From Symsagittifera roscoffensis (taxonomy: Eukaryota > Xenacoelomorpha > Acoela > Convolutidae), in NCBI RefSeq assembly GCF_963678635.1, contig NC_087065.1, forward strand, positions 36,855,888-36,919,887: 64,000 nt of DNA. Reading direction: 5' to 3'. Each line of letters starts with the position of its first letter. Within the stretch, counting starts at the first letter, position 1. Shown one piece after another: positions 32,039 to 42,700 of this stretch. Under the pieces are notes generated by a model. That model was not told the DNA's origin. It saw nothing but the letters and a program-made list of their open reading frames with translations, and ran no database searches. The position numbers were made by a program, and so were the translations under genes.

Positions 32039-33430
32039 GTAAGTACCTTGGCAACTTTGTTTTTGGTGCTGTAACGGACATGTAGATGTTCACTAGGCAC
32101 GATTAATTATTGAAAACAAAGCTGAAGTTATTTATTCAAAGCTGAAGTTTATTTTTACTGTTTCCTTGCGTTACTCTTTTCTATTTATTCTGTTACCCTT
32201 TTCCAACTGTTTGTTGGCTATGTTTTGAAGTGAATTGGGCTATCTATTGGAGCGGTACCAGGAGCGGATTTAGAAGGGACGGACGCCCCCCCCCCATCAG
32301 GGATTTGACCATTCTTAAATTTTCCTAAAGGCGCCTTGGGGAACGGCTTTTTTGACTTTTTTCAAATTTGGCTTTTTTGCCTGCGGCGCACAATTTTTGG
32401 TCAAATGGTTTCTCTCTAGTGTTCTGGGAGTGCCCAGAAAATCAAAAAGATTTGAAACTTTATGTTGAAATTTCCCAGCGTTTCCTGAAACTTTTGAAAT
32501 TTGGCTCGGTCGATCTTGATAAATTTACTTGTTTTTTGTTTAGGCCGATACTGAGAGAAGTCACGAAGAGCATTTCAGAATCTGATTTAAGATGCAGCGA
32601 CCGGAAACCTATTTCAGCCAATGAACTGTTGAGTTTTGTACCGTTAAGATTTTTGACTTAGTCATTGTAAATGTGCAAGTTCATTTTCTTTTAACTAAAA
32701 TCAATTTGTTGTTCCTTGTAGCAATAAAGGAATTCATTTTGTCAATTTTTTTGATCGAATCAGGCATGTGGTAAATCAAAATTGAGTGTACTCAGGGGTG
32801 GATTTGGGGTACGCCATCTCGTGCATTTTACCACCTCATTGCCCAAATCATGTTCTCTTATAACAAAAGGGCAAATGAAGCGAATAAACGTGAATAACTG
32901 TTAACTTCAAAGTTGATAGTTACAGTTGCAATTGGAAGTAATATGCCGTAAAAATTGCTTCGGTCAGTGTTATCGTTAAATGGGGGTAAAATTATTGCTC
33001 TCCGAAAATACTTTGTTGAGTTTTTCTTCAAAAATTGATTTTCAGCTAGGTTCTATTTCTCTAGGAGGGGAAGGGAACCTATGCTAAAATTGAAGGTGAT
33101 GGAATGGAAGTGAAGGTATGATTTCAGAAAAATTTAGTGTACGGTTCCTTATTTAGCGTAAATGAAAGCTGGAAGAGAAAATTGCTCTCGATCATTGAAA
33201 GTTGGTCGGAAATATTGTTTTTCGAAATTGACTAGTTTTTCGAAGTTGACTATTCAACATAATGGTCGTTTAAAATTCAATCTCCTTCATTGCGCTTAAG
33301 TTAATTCAGATTTTTGTCGGGGAAACTAAGCGAGAGTAGATGATTATTAACGCAGATTAACCTTGTCTAACCGATCATATGACATTCAAAGTACATTAGT
33401 CCTTCATCAGACAGCATCGTTAATTATGAA
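32039..33430. other. Intronic or 3' flank, repeat fragments
   Basis: A 3' fragment of repeat family E ends near 32225 (CCAACTGTTTGTTGG then CTATGTT). A poly-C run lies at about 32287-32297 in a GGAGCGGATTTAGAAGGGAC context. An acceptor-like CTCTAG at 33063 could start a short terminal tra2 exon, but this is not supported further. Confidence 0.4.
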
Positions 33431-33894
33431 TATTAAGAGTATTGATCGTAGTGAAGACTCTAATATAGATGTTGCTGTTTTTTTTGTTTTTTTTTTCAGG
33501 AAAAGTCTCTAATAACTACAGATTGATGCATTTATGAATGCACTTAGGTATACATGCACTTTTTGAGTTCAATTGAAATTCATCTGCTGAAAGTGACGTA
33601 AATAGCACTCTCCTAATACAAACGTGGAAATGGCGCGAAAAACGTGAACGGTTTCTAGTTTCGAAAGTGGAATTTAATGTTTAGATTTCCAGCGGAATAA
33701 AAATTTTACCTGTTGATCCAGTTTTCTCAAGTTGGGTTAATGTTATTAAAGCGCCAATCATAAATCGTTCAAGGAGCTGAAATGGCACCTATTTTTTTCT
33801 TTGAAATTTGGAAGTTGAGATTTTTTCTTGCAATTCAGTGTTTTTTTGCTTACTTGCGTTCCTTACTCTTTTCCAATCTTCGATTGGCTATGTT
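33431..33894 (+). repeat. Short repeat family E, copy 3 (empty-site reference for the pogo insertion)
   Basis: Starts ATTAAGAGTATTGATCGTAG and ends CCAATCTTCGATTGGCTATG. At 33597-33602 it reads GTAAATA followed by GCACTCTCC, the uninterrupted form of the site that carries the pogo element at 22046. Confidence 0.8.
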
Positions 33895-35004
33895 TTAACT
33901 TTGCGATCAGCAATGGTTTTGCAGGTGGGTACTAGAATTTTTCCCGAAAATAACTTTTTTCACAGAATGGTCAATTTTAGAACTGTTAAATTTAGGTTCA
34001 GTTCATAATGAATTATTTTTTTGCGTCTCCAGCAATTGAAATATTTCGTTTCAAAAAAGAGTCGGCTTATAATTTGTCTGCTTTTGTTTTTTTTTTTGGC
34101 TTAGTTGCCACATGGAAGGGCTTTTTTTGCTGTAAGCAATTTAAATTTGCATATAGTGTTTTGATTTACTTCTGTTATTTGTAATTTAACTAACCTTGAC
34201 TTCTCATATTATTTTCGCTGATTTTTTTTTCTGCACAAAGGTTGTTGGCTTATATTTTATCGTCTTATGACCTAATTTCGAGTAGTTTCAATGGAGTCTT
34301 TTTAGTCTTTCTAATTTTTTTTGTCGGCTTAATTATTTCGGCACAATTTTTGTCAGCTTACGAGGCGGGTGTTTTGATTCTACTTTTTGGTAGATTTATC
34401 AAGCCCGTTTTCCCTTAGCTTCAAGAGAGCAAATATATTTCACAGTTTCCTGGTTTTTTGCACGCCAAAACTTTGTTAAAAAATAGAAAGAAAAGTTAGA
34501 TCAATTTCTTCGATTTTTTTCTGTGGCGTTCATCTCTTTTTTTTGTCGGTTGGTTTGTCTGTGTATAGTTTTTATCGCATAAAACACGATGTTTTGCTTC
34601 ACTTCTCTTTGTAAAAGTTGTAGTTTTTCAATTCCAATATTTGGGATATTTTTGCAAATTTTACAACTTTTGAGAAAAAGTATTTGAACGTTTTTTTTTT
34701 CAGTTCGATTTGTCTATTCATCTGCAAATAGTGAGAGTTATTCATTTTTCTATGCTAAGAGGTACGAAGCTCTGCTTCGCCTCTGTTTAAGAACTGCAAT
34801 AAAGTGTTTCTTAAGTTTTTTCAACAGAATTCATTTTTCGTTTGAGACACGTTATCTTTTGATATTTGGCATTTTATTTCGTATCACAAGTGTTGCGAAG
34901 CTCAGCTTCGACTCTGTGTTTGAAATTACCTTCTCATTCTACGTTAGGCACAGAAAATATTTAATTCGCAGATCACGAAATGCAAATAAAGAAAAAGAGT
35001 GATT
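33895..35004. repeat. Dispersed repeats with recurrent 3' hairpins
   Basis: A diverged element (TTGGCTTA, ATCTCTTTTTTTTGTCGGTT) runs to a hairpin ACGAAGCTCTGCTTCGCCTC at about 34760-34785. A second hairpin GCGAAGCTCAGCTTCGACTC lies at about 34893-34912. Related stretches occur at 40860-41110 and 47878-48140. No gene before 35005. Confidence 0.55.
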
Positions 35005-35337
35005 ATGAGTAATGCAGGATCTGTATCCACGAGTAATGACTACTGGACAGTATCGCGTGGCAGCGCCGTCCGATTCGGGTGGAAGTGTCGCGAGTGCAAA
35101 AAGGACATAGCGAAAGGTGAGAAAATAGTGGCTAGAGACGGCAGGAAAATCAGACTGTTTTACCACGAAGGATGTTTTTCTGGGTCCTCCGATCCAAGAA
35201 CACAAAGCAACAACACTATGAACCAAAACAGACACCCAAAGACGTCGTTCACGGAGTCAGCGCCACCGCAGAAAGGGCGTGGAAAGTGGAGTGTAGAGCA
35301 ATATGGGTATAATCCAACTATGGGAAAATATAAATAG
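35005..35337 (+). CDS. Small intronless zinc-binding protein, 110 aa
   Basis: The first ATG at 35005 follows an in-frame TAA at 34987 and gives a complete ORF. Residues about 22-60 (VRFGWKCRECKKDIAKGEKI ... LFYHEGCFSGSSDPRTQ) form a C-x2-C ... H-x3-C pattern like PARP-type or LIM-like treble-clef fingers. The C-terminal half is low-complexity and ends GRGKWSVEQYGYNPTMGKYK. Overlapping AATAAATAAAG signals at 35403 fit a polyadenylation site. No signal peptide. I do not know its named family; a role in nucleic acid binding is inference. It could be a retrocopy, though no poly(A) tract is seen. Confidence 0.7.
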   Translation: MSNAGSVSTSNDYWTVSRGSAVRFGWKCRECKKDIAKGEKIVARDGRKIRLFYHEGCFSGSSDPRTQSNNTMNQNRHPKTSFTESAPPQKGRGKWSVEQYGYNPTMGKYK

Positions 35338-35399
35338 TCCGAGTCATCGTTTGTAATTATGCTGTGAAAAGTTTGTCATAAGTTAATTTGTACATATCG

Positions 35400-35412
35400 T
35401 AGAATAAATAAA
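35400..35412 (+). terminator. Polyadenylation signal of the zinc-finger gene
   Basis: AATAAATAAAG lies about 65 bases after the stop codon, the expected position for a eukaryotic poly(A) signal. Confidence 0.55.
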
Positions 35413-35425
35413 GTTTAATGTTTGG

Positions 35426-36560
35426 TATTAAGAGTAATGAACGTAGTGAGTACTCTTTTATAGGTTTTGCTGATTTTTTTTTAGGAAAAAGTCTTAAAAT
35501 TTGTTCACGCTCAATTTTGATTTTTCGCGGTTTGACTTGTGATTTCTTTTCAAGTTCAGTGCATTTCTATTGTTAAAAGGAAGGCAAACTCGAGTATCGA
35601 ACAGCAAAAGTGTAAAAGTCACGAAAAAGGTGATCGATTTGTAATTTCGAAAATGGAATTAATTATCAGATTTCCCATCGAAAGAAAAGTTTTGCCTATT
35701 GATCCAGTTTTCTGAAACTGTGTTTATAACAAATAAGTGTCCACAATAAATTGTTCTACAAATTCAAAGAGCTTTCAGGCCATCTATTTTTCTTTCTTCG
35801 AAACTTAAAAGTTGAAGGTTTTTGAAATCAAAACAAGTCAGTTTTTTTTCTGTTTCCTTGCGCTCATACTCTTTTCCAATCTTCGATCGGCTATTTCAGC
35901 ATTAAAAATTCTCTTTCTTGATTCAAGCTTTTATGTTACAAGTAACGAACTGAAGACGTTTGTTGTTTTTTAGGGAAAAAGTTTATCACGCTCAAATATA
36001 TTTTCCGCGGTTTGACCTTAGCGTTCTTTTTAAGGCAGAAAACGATTTCCAAATTACGATTTGAGTGTTTTCAAAGCAAACTAAGATTTCAAATAACAAA
36101 AGTGGAAGCAGTGGGAAACGTTGAGCTTGTCTTTTTGTCATGGCTGTTTTTAGTTTCGAAAGTTCTCAGCGAAGGCTTTTTGCCATTCTACTCTCTGCCC
36201 ACCCACTCAAGCAAATTATAGTTGTAAGAAGTACACTTCAGTTTTGATTTCTCGGTTCAGTTGATTTTTTCATTTCCGTTGATATAAGTAAGGCAAACTC
36301 CTATCGCACAGCACAAGGAAGGTCACCAAAACTGTGAAAGACTGTTAAAAGACGCTAGAAAATTTACCTATTGATTCCGTTTTCTCTAAATAGATTAACT
36401 TTAAGAGAAAATCACTCCTCATAACAATTCATGAAATTCCAAGAATTTAAACGCGATATATTTTTCTTAGAAAATCGAAATCTGAGAAATAATAAAACAA
36501 TTTAAAGCAATTTTTTTTAGTTCTGTGTTACTTTTTGCTAACCTCCTATTGGCTATGTTC
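35426..36560 (+). repeat. Repeat family E, copies 4 and 5 in tandem
   Basis: Copy 4 (35426-35896) begins ATTAAGAGTAATGAACGTAG and ends CCAATCTTCGATCGG. Copy 5 (about 35938-36560) is more diverged, beginning AGTAACGAACTGAAGACG and ending CCTCCTATTGGCTATG. Both are non-coding and same orientation. Confidence 0.7.
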
Positions 36561-37002
36561 TTGAGTTGGTTCTAAATTTATTATCTCCAATGTGGTATAA
36601 CTTCAATATTTTAGTTTTTCTTTTTCTATTTATTTGGCTTTAAAGGTTTCGGCGTATGTTTTATTGCTTAAGTTGCCTCATATTATGTCATTCGATAAGC
36701 GAAAAAAGTCGACTCAACGGGTGTCCAATCAACTAATGTCGGCTTTGTCACCCTTTTTTTAACATTCATTCCTATGCTAATTTAACTTTGCAGACCATCC
36801 GAGACAAAATTTTGCTAGATCTAGCTTTGTAGAAATGAAGATTTTATCTTATTTAGCTTTGTAAAATTATTATATAGTTTGTTTTAAGCTTTTTATCTAC
36901 TCTTTAAGCTTAATAGTGGTATAATTTCAGGGTCTACATTGTTAATCGGAAACCAATTACAATTATCTGGGGATTCTAAATTATTAGGCGGCCATGGCAA
37001 CT
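36561..37002. other. Stretch without a recognised gene
   Basis: AT-rich DNA with weak similarity (TCGGCTT, GCTAATTTAACTTTGCA) to the dispersed family at 40860-41110. No gene. Confidence 0.4.
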
Positions 37003-37954
37003 GAAAATCCTGACCCTGTAGTTGGGTGCTGTCAGAGTACTCTCAAGGATTGCAAATCTTGTCTCCAAATGTGACGGCTGAAATCCTCGTAGTTATCGAG
37101 ATATGACGTTTTTAGTGAGTTTTTCAAAAAAAAATTTCAGGAAACTTTAACAACATTTTTTTCTTCAAAATTTGAAATTCCCAACCCTGTAGTTGGGGGC
37201 TATCAGAGTACTCTCAGGGGTTGCTAACCTTGCCTCCAGTTGTGACTGCTCAAATCCTTGTAGTTATCGAGATATGACGTTTTTTGTGATTTTTTCAAAA
37301 AAAAAATTCAGGAAATTTCAACGAAATTTTGTTTTTCAAATTTTGAAATTCCCAACCCTGTAGTTGGGGGCTATCAGAGAGTACTCTCAGGGGTTGCTAA
37401 CCTTGAATTCAATTGTGACTGCTCAAATCCTTGCAGTTTTCGAGATATGACGTTTTTTGTTATTTTTTCAAAAAATTTTCAGGAAACTTTAACGAAATTT
37501 TTTCTTCGAAATTTGAAATTTCTAACCCTGTTGTTGGGGGCTATCAGAGTACTCTCAGGGTTTACGAACCTTGCCTCCAATTATGACTGCTCTAATCCTT
37601 GTAGTTTTCGAGATACGACGTTTTTTGTGATTTTTTCCAAAAATTTGAATTAATTTTTCTCTTCAAAATTTTAAATTCTCTACCCTGATTTTGGGTGTTG
37701 TCAGGGTACTCTCAGTGGTTGCCAATCTTGCCTCCAATTATGACTATTCGAAATTTTGTATAGTTTTCGAGATTTGACGTTTTCGGGATTTGACGGAAAA
37801 TTGGAATTAAAAAAAGTTGATAAAATTTGAAATTACCAAACCTGTAATTGGGTGCTGTCAGAGCACACTAAAAACCTGCAGATCTGGTTTCCAATTTATG
37901 TGGTTTTCATGAGTTGTCAATAATTCGAAGCACCGGAGGAGCGGTACACGCTAG
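37003..37954 (+). mobile_element. Helitron-like element, 5'-truncated, complete 3' end
   Basis: About six ~160-bp core monomers precede a 3' end reading AATTCGAAGCACCGGAGGAG, GCGGTACACG, then CTAG at 37951-37954 followed by T. This is the short-hairpin-plus-CTAG end of Helitrons. The TATATATTTAAATGCGGGC 5' end is missing; the element starts abruptly inside a monomer. Confidence 0.75.
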
Positions 37955-38110
37955 TTTTTGTTGAATTGCATAATTTAAACATAATTTGGTTTTTTGCTTT
38001 CGAATTTTTTACATACAAAATTGTGTCGTTTTGTATCTGGTGCACCTTTTGCGGTATCGTAATGGCAATTAATTAGCATATTTAGCTTGGTTATTAGTGG
38101 CTAGTTTTTG

Positions 38111-38310
38111 AGCATCCGTGGCTGAGTGGTTAGTGCTCGAGACTCAAAGTTGCAAGGTCGCATATTTGAATCCTACACGTAGCCGAGTTTTTGCTAATTC
38201 GAGGCTTTTTTCTAATTTTTCTTATTTCACTTGATAGAGCTGCTTTTTGTTCGTTTTCTCGCAAGTGTTTGCGAAGCGCAACTTTACCTCTTTGTAGAAT
38301 TTTACTTGTC
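38111..38310 (+). repeat. tRNA-derived SINE, family 1, copy 2
   Basis: Head with A box GTGGCTGAGTGGTTAGTG and a degenerate B box TATTTGAATC (38163). The body GTAGCCGAGTTTTTGCTAAT and tail GTGTTTGCGAAGCGCAAC match copy 1. Confidence 0.65.
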
Positions 38311-38524
38311 GAAATGTATTTTATTTTAAACTTTACCAGTAAAAAAAAAACGTACGTTACCTACGAGTCCACTGCTTTCGCTTGCAAGAGCAAAAGACAT
38401 GTACTCAGCGCTAGGTTTTCCCCTCGCTAACAACTTTGTAATGGGTGTGCTTTTGGAACCTAAGGTTTCTAGTACGAATTCCGGGCGGACCTTGTTTTTT
38501 CAGAAGGTTTGAAATTGATCGAGA

Positions 38525-38927
38525 GTTCAATTTTTGTTGGTTTTTTTTTCAGGAAAAAGTCCTCGCGCTAAAATTTGGTTTTTTTGCGGTTTAATTTTTT
38601 TTTATTAAGCTCATTTTTTTGTTAAAAGAAAGGCAAACTCCTCCATCGAACAGCAAAAAGTAAAGGTCACAAAAAACCTGACCGATTTCTAGTTTCGAAA
38701 GTAGATTTTATTTTTCAGATTTCTCAGCGGAATAAAAATTCTACATTTTGATCCAGTTTTCTCAAATAAAAAGTAACCAGCATAATAAATATTTCATGAA
38801 ATTCATGTAGTTCTAAGACCATTTTTTCTTTGAAATTCAAAAGTTGAAGTTTTTTTCAAAAAACATTCAGTTTTGTTCTCCTGTTTCCTTGCGTTCGTTG
38901 ACTTTTTCAAACTCTGTTGCCTATGTC
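38525..38927 (+). repeat. Repeat family E, copy 6, 5'-truncated
   Basis: Shares AAAGGCAAACTCC, GATTTCTAGTTTCGAAAG, CAGCGGAATAAAA and GATCCAGTTTTCTCAA with the other copies. The 3' hairpin has decayed to TCAAACTCTGTTGCCTATG. Confidence 0.6.
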
Positions 38928-39395
38928 TTATTAGGTTCTTTTTTTTTCAACAGTTGTCGGTCAGATTTTCTTCGCAAAGGTTTGCGAAAAGATGGATTCA
39001 TTATCGCATCTACTGAAGCTGAGGCTGAATATGGCCAGAAAAAGATGCCCGCTTCTGATTAAATTAAGAAGACTCCGGTACGCTCGGTCATCACTGAAGC
39101 TTTATAAGCTTACACTCAAAGTCTTGTACATCTATATATCGTGAGGTTGAGAATGACATGAAAAGATGTATCTAGTGTGGTTGAACGTGTCGCCATGCAA
39201 TCTGTGCTCTATTGATTTTTCAACTTACTCGGATATATCCCATATATATTATAACGTCATCTATATAAAAAAGCGCACATCATGATCTTGAGCATCTAAG
39301 AGCTAACTGATATTATTCTCAGTTTTTAAGTGTTGTTGTTTCATTTCTACAGAGGATATTTTTTCTCAGCTATCTTAAAAATTAACGTTAGAAAT

Positions 39396-39780
39396 ATGAG
39401 TTTATGGAGTTTATGGTTTCTGATAACCAGTACTGTTATTTTTATTGGTTTTATTGAATCTGAATCACCTGAACTCCCACAAGAGAGACAAGTAGTGGCA
39501 TTTTTTGATAGATCTTCGTCTTTTGGAAAAATAAACAGAAAAGGAGTTTTCAATTTTCCTTTTGTATGTATTCAAACTCCGCAAAAAACTGTTGAAAAAA
39601 TTCGTTTCGAATTGAAAACTTCGGAAGAAAATCTTTTTGTGAAAACAATTAAGTGCGCTGAATCGACAGAAAGCAAGAGACATAAACTAAGAGTCAAGTT
39701 ACCGGCCGGTTACATTTTCAACTATGATTACTACCAGGAATGGATGATTTTCGAGGACTCAATTAGCGCTGTGCTTTCAG
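39396..39780 (+). CDS. SEL1L3: SEL1L3-like exon 1, signal peptide and N-terminal segment
   Basis: The first ATG after upstream non-ATG codons gives a clear signal peptide of about 20 residues, then 108 residues of mixed sequence (FFDRSSSFGKINRKGVFNF ... HKLRVKLPAGYIFNYDYYQE). It ends TCAG before GTAAGA in phase 1, which fits the phase of the exon at 54894. The link is by phase, order and topology; sequence similarity of this exon to vertebrate SEL1L3 is weak by eye. Confidence 0.7.
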
Positions 39781-42700
39781 GTAAGAGAAATAATAATTGT
39801 TATTTTAGTAAATTATCTTTTCTTTTTATAACGCAAACCATAAACTTAAAACCAAAAAAGTACTAACAGTAACAACACGGTAACCAACAGAATTACGGTC
39901 TAGAATTTCTGACGCAATTTAATGCAATCCAGAGAAAGCTCGAAGGGGATTGAAAGTGGTATCATTCTCTTTCAGTCCTGGTTTATAAATCTAAGTAAGT
40001 TATATTTCTCAAAAGATGGTGTGAGTTTTTGTTCCGACCATTTAAAAAATAGGAAGGAACTTTGTATTCGGGCGTTTTATTTTTTTTTGTTTTCCACGCA
40101 AAATCAGATACCACCAATAATTATCGGACTGGGTTGAGTGATATATCATAGGAAAGCCCTTTCAGTCTTGATTCGAACTACATTGAAAAGTTTCCAAAAA
40201 ATTCCCGGTGTCGAAAAAAAACCGGTTTGAAAGTTTTGGTTTTTCGTCTTATTTCGAGCAAATTAAGCGAGCGAGCAGGCTCACTTCAGCTTAATAATGC
40301 CTAATTTAAGGTCTAAAATTTAGTTTTAAGCAATCATATTAGTTTTTGGAGGTTTTAGCTTCATTGTAGGAACCAAAAACTTCAGAAAAGTTCATAAATT
40401 ATCTGCAAAAAAAATTTAATTGAAAAAAAATATTGAAATAATATAGAACAAATTTATCCCGTTGGCCTATTTTACTATGAATGTCGAATATTCCTAAATT
40501 ATAGTTTATAGTCAGATCCCTTTATCACACCACCCAGAAAAATTTGCTTTTTTCAAATTAGTGTAAAGATAATGCTACTTTCGCAGTAACCGGCTATCCT
40601 TGTTTTTGACTGCTCATAGACCGTTTAAGGTGGCCATGCCTGATCTCAGTTTTAATTCAAGTGCAGTTCTTCAGCCAAACTTTTGATTTAACTTGATCCC
40701 TTGCTGAGTTTTCCGATTAATAGCAGTGAAGCGTATGCCAAGTGCCCGCATCGTTTCAAAAAAGCAAGAAAGCCTCGTCGGAGTATTCTGTGATATTTTC
40801 AATCCTATCAGGTATTCGTGCTATCCTTAGTTATGATTAGTGGTGAAACATAAAGGGATTCATAAGTTTTTTTCCGGCTCAGCTTGTGTCTGCTCAAAGA
40901 TTGTCGGCTTTCTTTCTTCTTTGTCAGTTTTGTTCTGTTGCCAATTTAGCATTCAAATGTCTGGCATCCATGTTTGCCTAGAATGAACTTCTATCGAGAC
41001 ATATGAAAATAAAAATTTTGGTACAGGTTTTTTCAACATTTTTCTCGGTTCGTGTTTTATTATGTTTGTGTTGTATCGCTAGTGTGCTAAGCTCTGCTTC
41101 GCCTATGTTGAAAGTTTTCATGTCGAATATTTTGCACGTTCACATGATCTCTAGTTAGTGGTGCTCTTTTGTTTGTAACAACGTTTCCAGCAGTGCTGAA
41201 AACATGCTCAGACGGGTTACTCGAGAATGTTGTGCAGCAGAACGCGAGTGAGTTTTGGATACTAAGTGTAAACAACTCAATAACAAGCAGATCAAATAGG
41301 GCCTAATATTCGCGAGAGCCTTCAATGGTTTTTCTCGAACAATTATTCTGTTGCAACACTTGTTATAATTCAGATGCTACTCTGTTTGTATTCTATTATT
41401 TTGTTAACTGGTATCTATAGTTGTTAAATATTTGTGTGCAATTACACAAGCATAGCTTGTGTTACAGTATGAACTCTCTTTTTTTTTCAACTTAAGTAGC
41501 AAGAATTGTTGCGAGGCAATTGCTGCGACAAAATGTTGATTTTGAAAAAGTTCATTTTGAGCCAGCTATTAAGTGCAGCCAATGCTAAAGATATTAACAC
41601 AAACTATTATATTAAAAATAGCACTTTAGCTTCAAGGTATCATGAATCTGTAGCTTAGAGGTAGGGAAGGAGACCAGCAACAAAATAAGAGGGTTCGAAC
41701 CTGAGTAGAGTCGGATATTTTAATGAACTTTTTCGTATACTAGTTAATTGCGTCCGCTCTATAAATTGAGGCATGTTAGTTGGTGTATTTCTTTTTTTTT
41801 CAAATTGACTGCTAATGCGTCATAATTGGCTTGCGTCACTTAGCAGTTACATAGACTCATAACTGGCGTACGTCACTTAAGAATTTTGTAGACCAAAGTT
41901 TTACTCATTCATTTTTTCCCAGTAGCGTTATCGGTCATATTCTTGCTTGTGTATGCGAAGTGAAACTTCGGCTCTGTATCGATATTTGTTTTCATCAATC
42001 TGCTTTTTTATTTTGCATCTTTATTCTTGCTACAAAAGTTTTCGTTGTGTCTGATATGGTTTGAAAATTAAAGAAGCTCTGCTGGTGGCGTGAAAAACTG
42101 GTCTGAATTTTTCGGTAAACCGACTCAAATTTAGCGGAGACTTTTCATCTTCACGATAAACCTTTTTACAAGTTGCTTTTTTGTATCTGGAGAATTATGA
42201 GGTCTTGTTACCAGACTATCCATAATAATTTATTTTTGCACGGCACACCCATTATCACTCACCACGCTTTGGATTTGGATCATTGCTATATGTTCATAAA
42301 AATGCCAAACATGTATCTTCAGCTTCTCTGTCTAAGCCAGACCTTGATAAACAGACACTTTTACCTAAACTCGAAATCTCTTGGAATTTTTTACTTCTCG
42401 GATCATGATTTACGGTGCATGTATGTATCATGATACATATTTTGTAACAGCATGGAAACCGGATACATGTTTTAGTTAACCAACTTGTAAAAATATCCTC
42501 ATCATTTGCAGAGTGGAAAAACAGTTATTATATTCTACAAATCATTCTCTTGCGATTCATCAAAATATTTACCGTGTATTTTTTAAATTTAAGTCTTTTA
42601 CTTTTTTTTTTTACTAAATCAAGACCTATGATTTAATTGCAGCTTTTCTGATAGATCCTATCATGCTTCCAATTTTTTTTAGCTTTTATAGGCCAATAAA

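Noticed and set aside
33061-33110. Terminal tra2 exon after CTCTAG
   Set aside because: Phase would fit, but the peptide is very short, has no RS content and is unsupported; an alternative acceptor at about 34971 is equally possible.
41642-41715. tRNA gene with GGTTCGAACC
   Set aside because: Duplicated with flanks at 46630 as part of a ~540-bp repeat; no proper cloverleaf closes. Treated as a SINE promoter.
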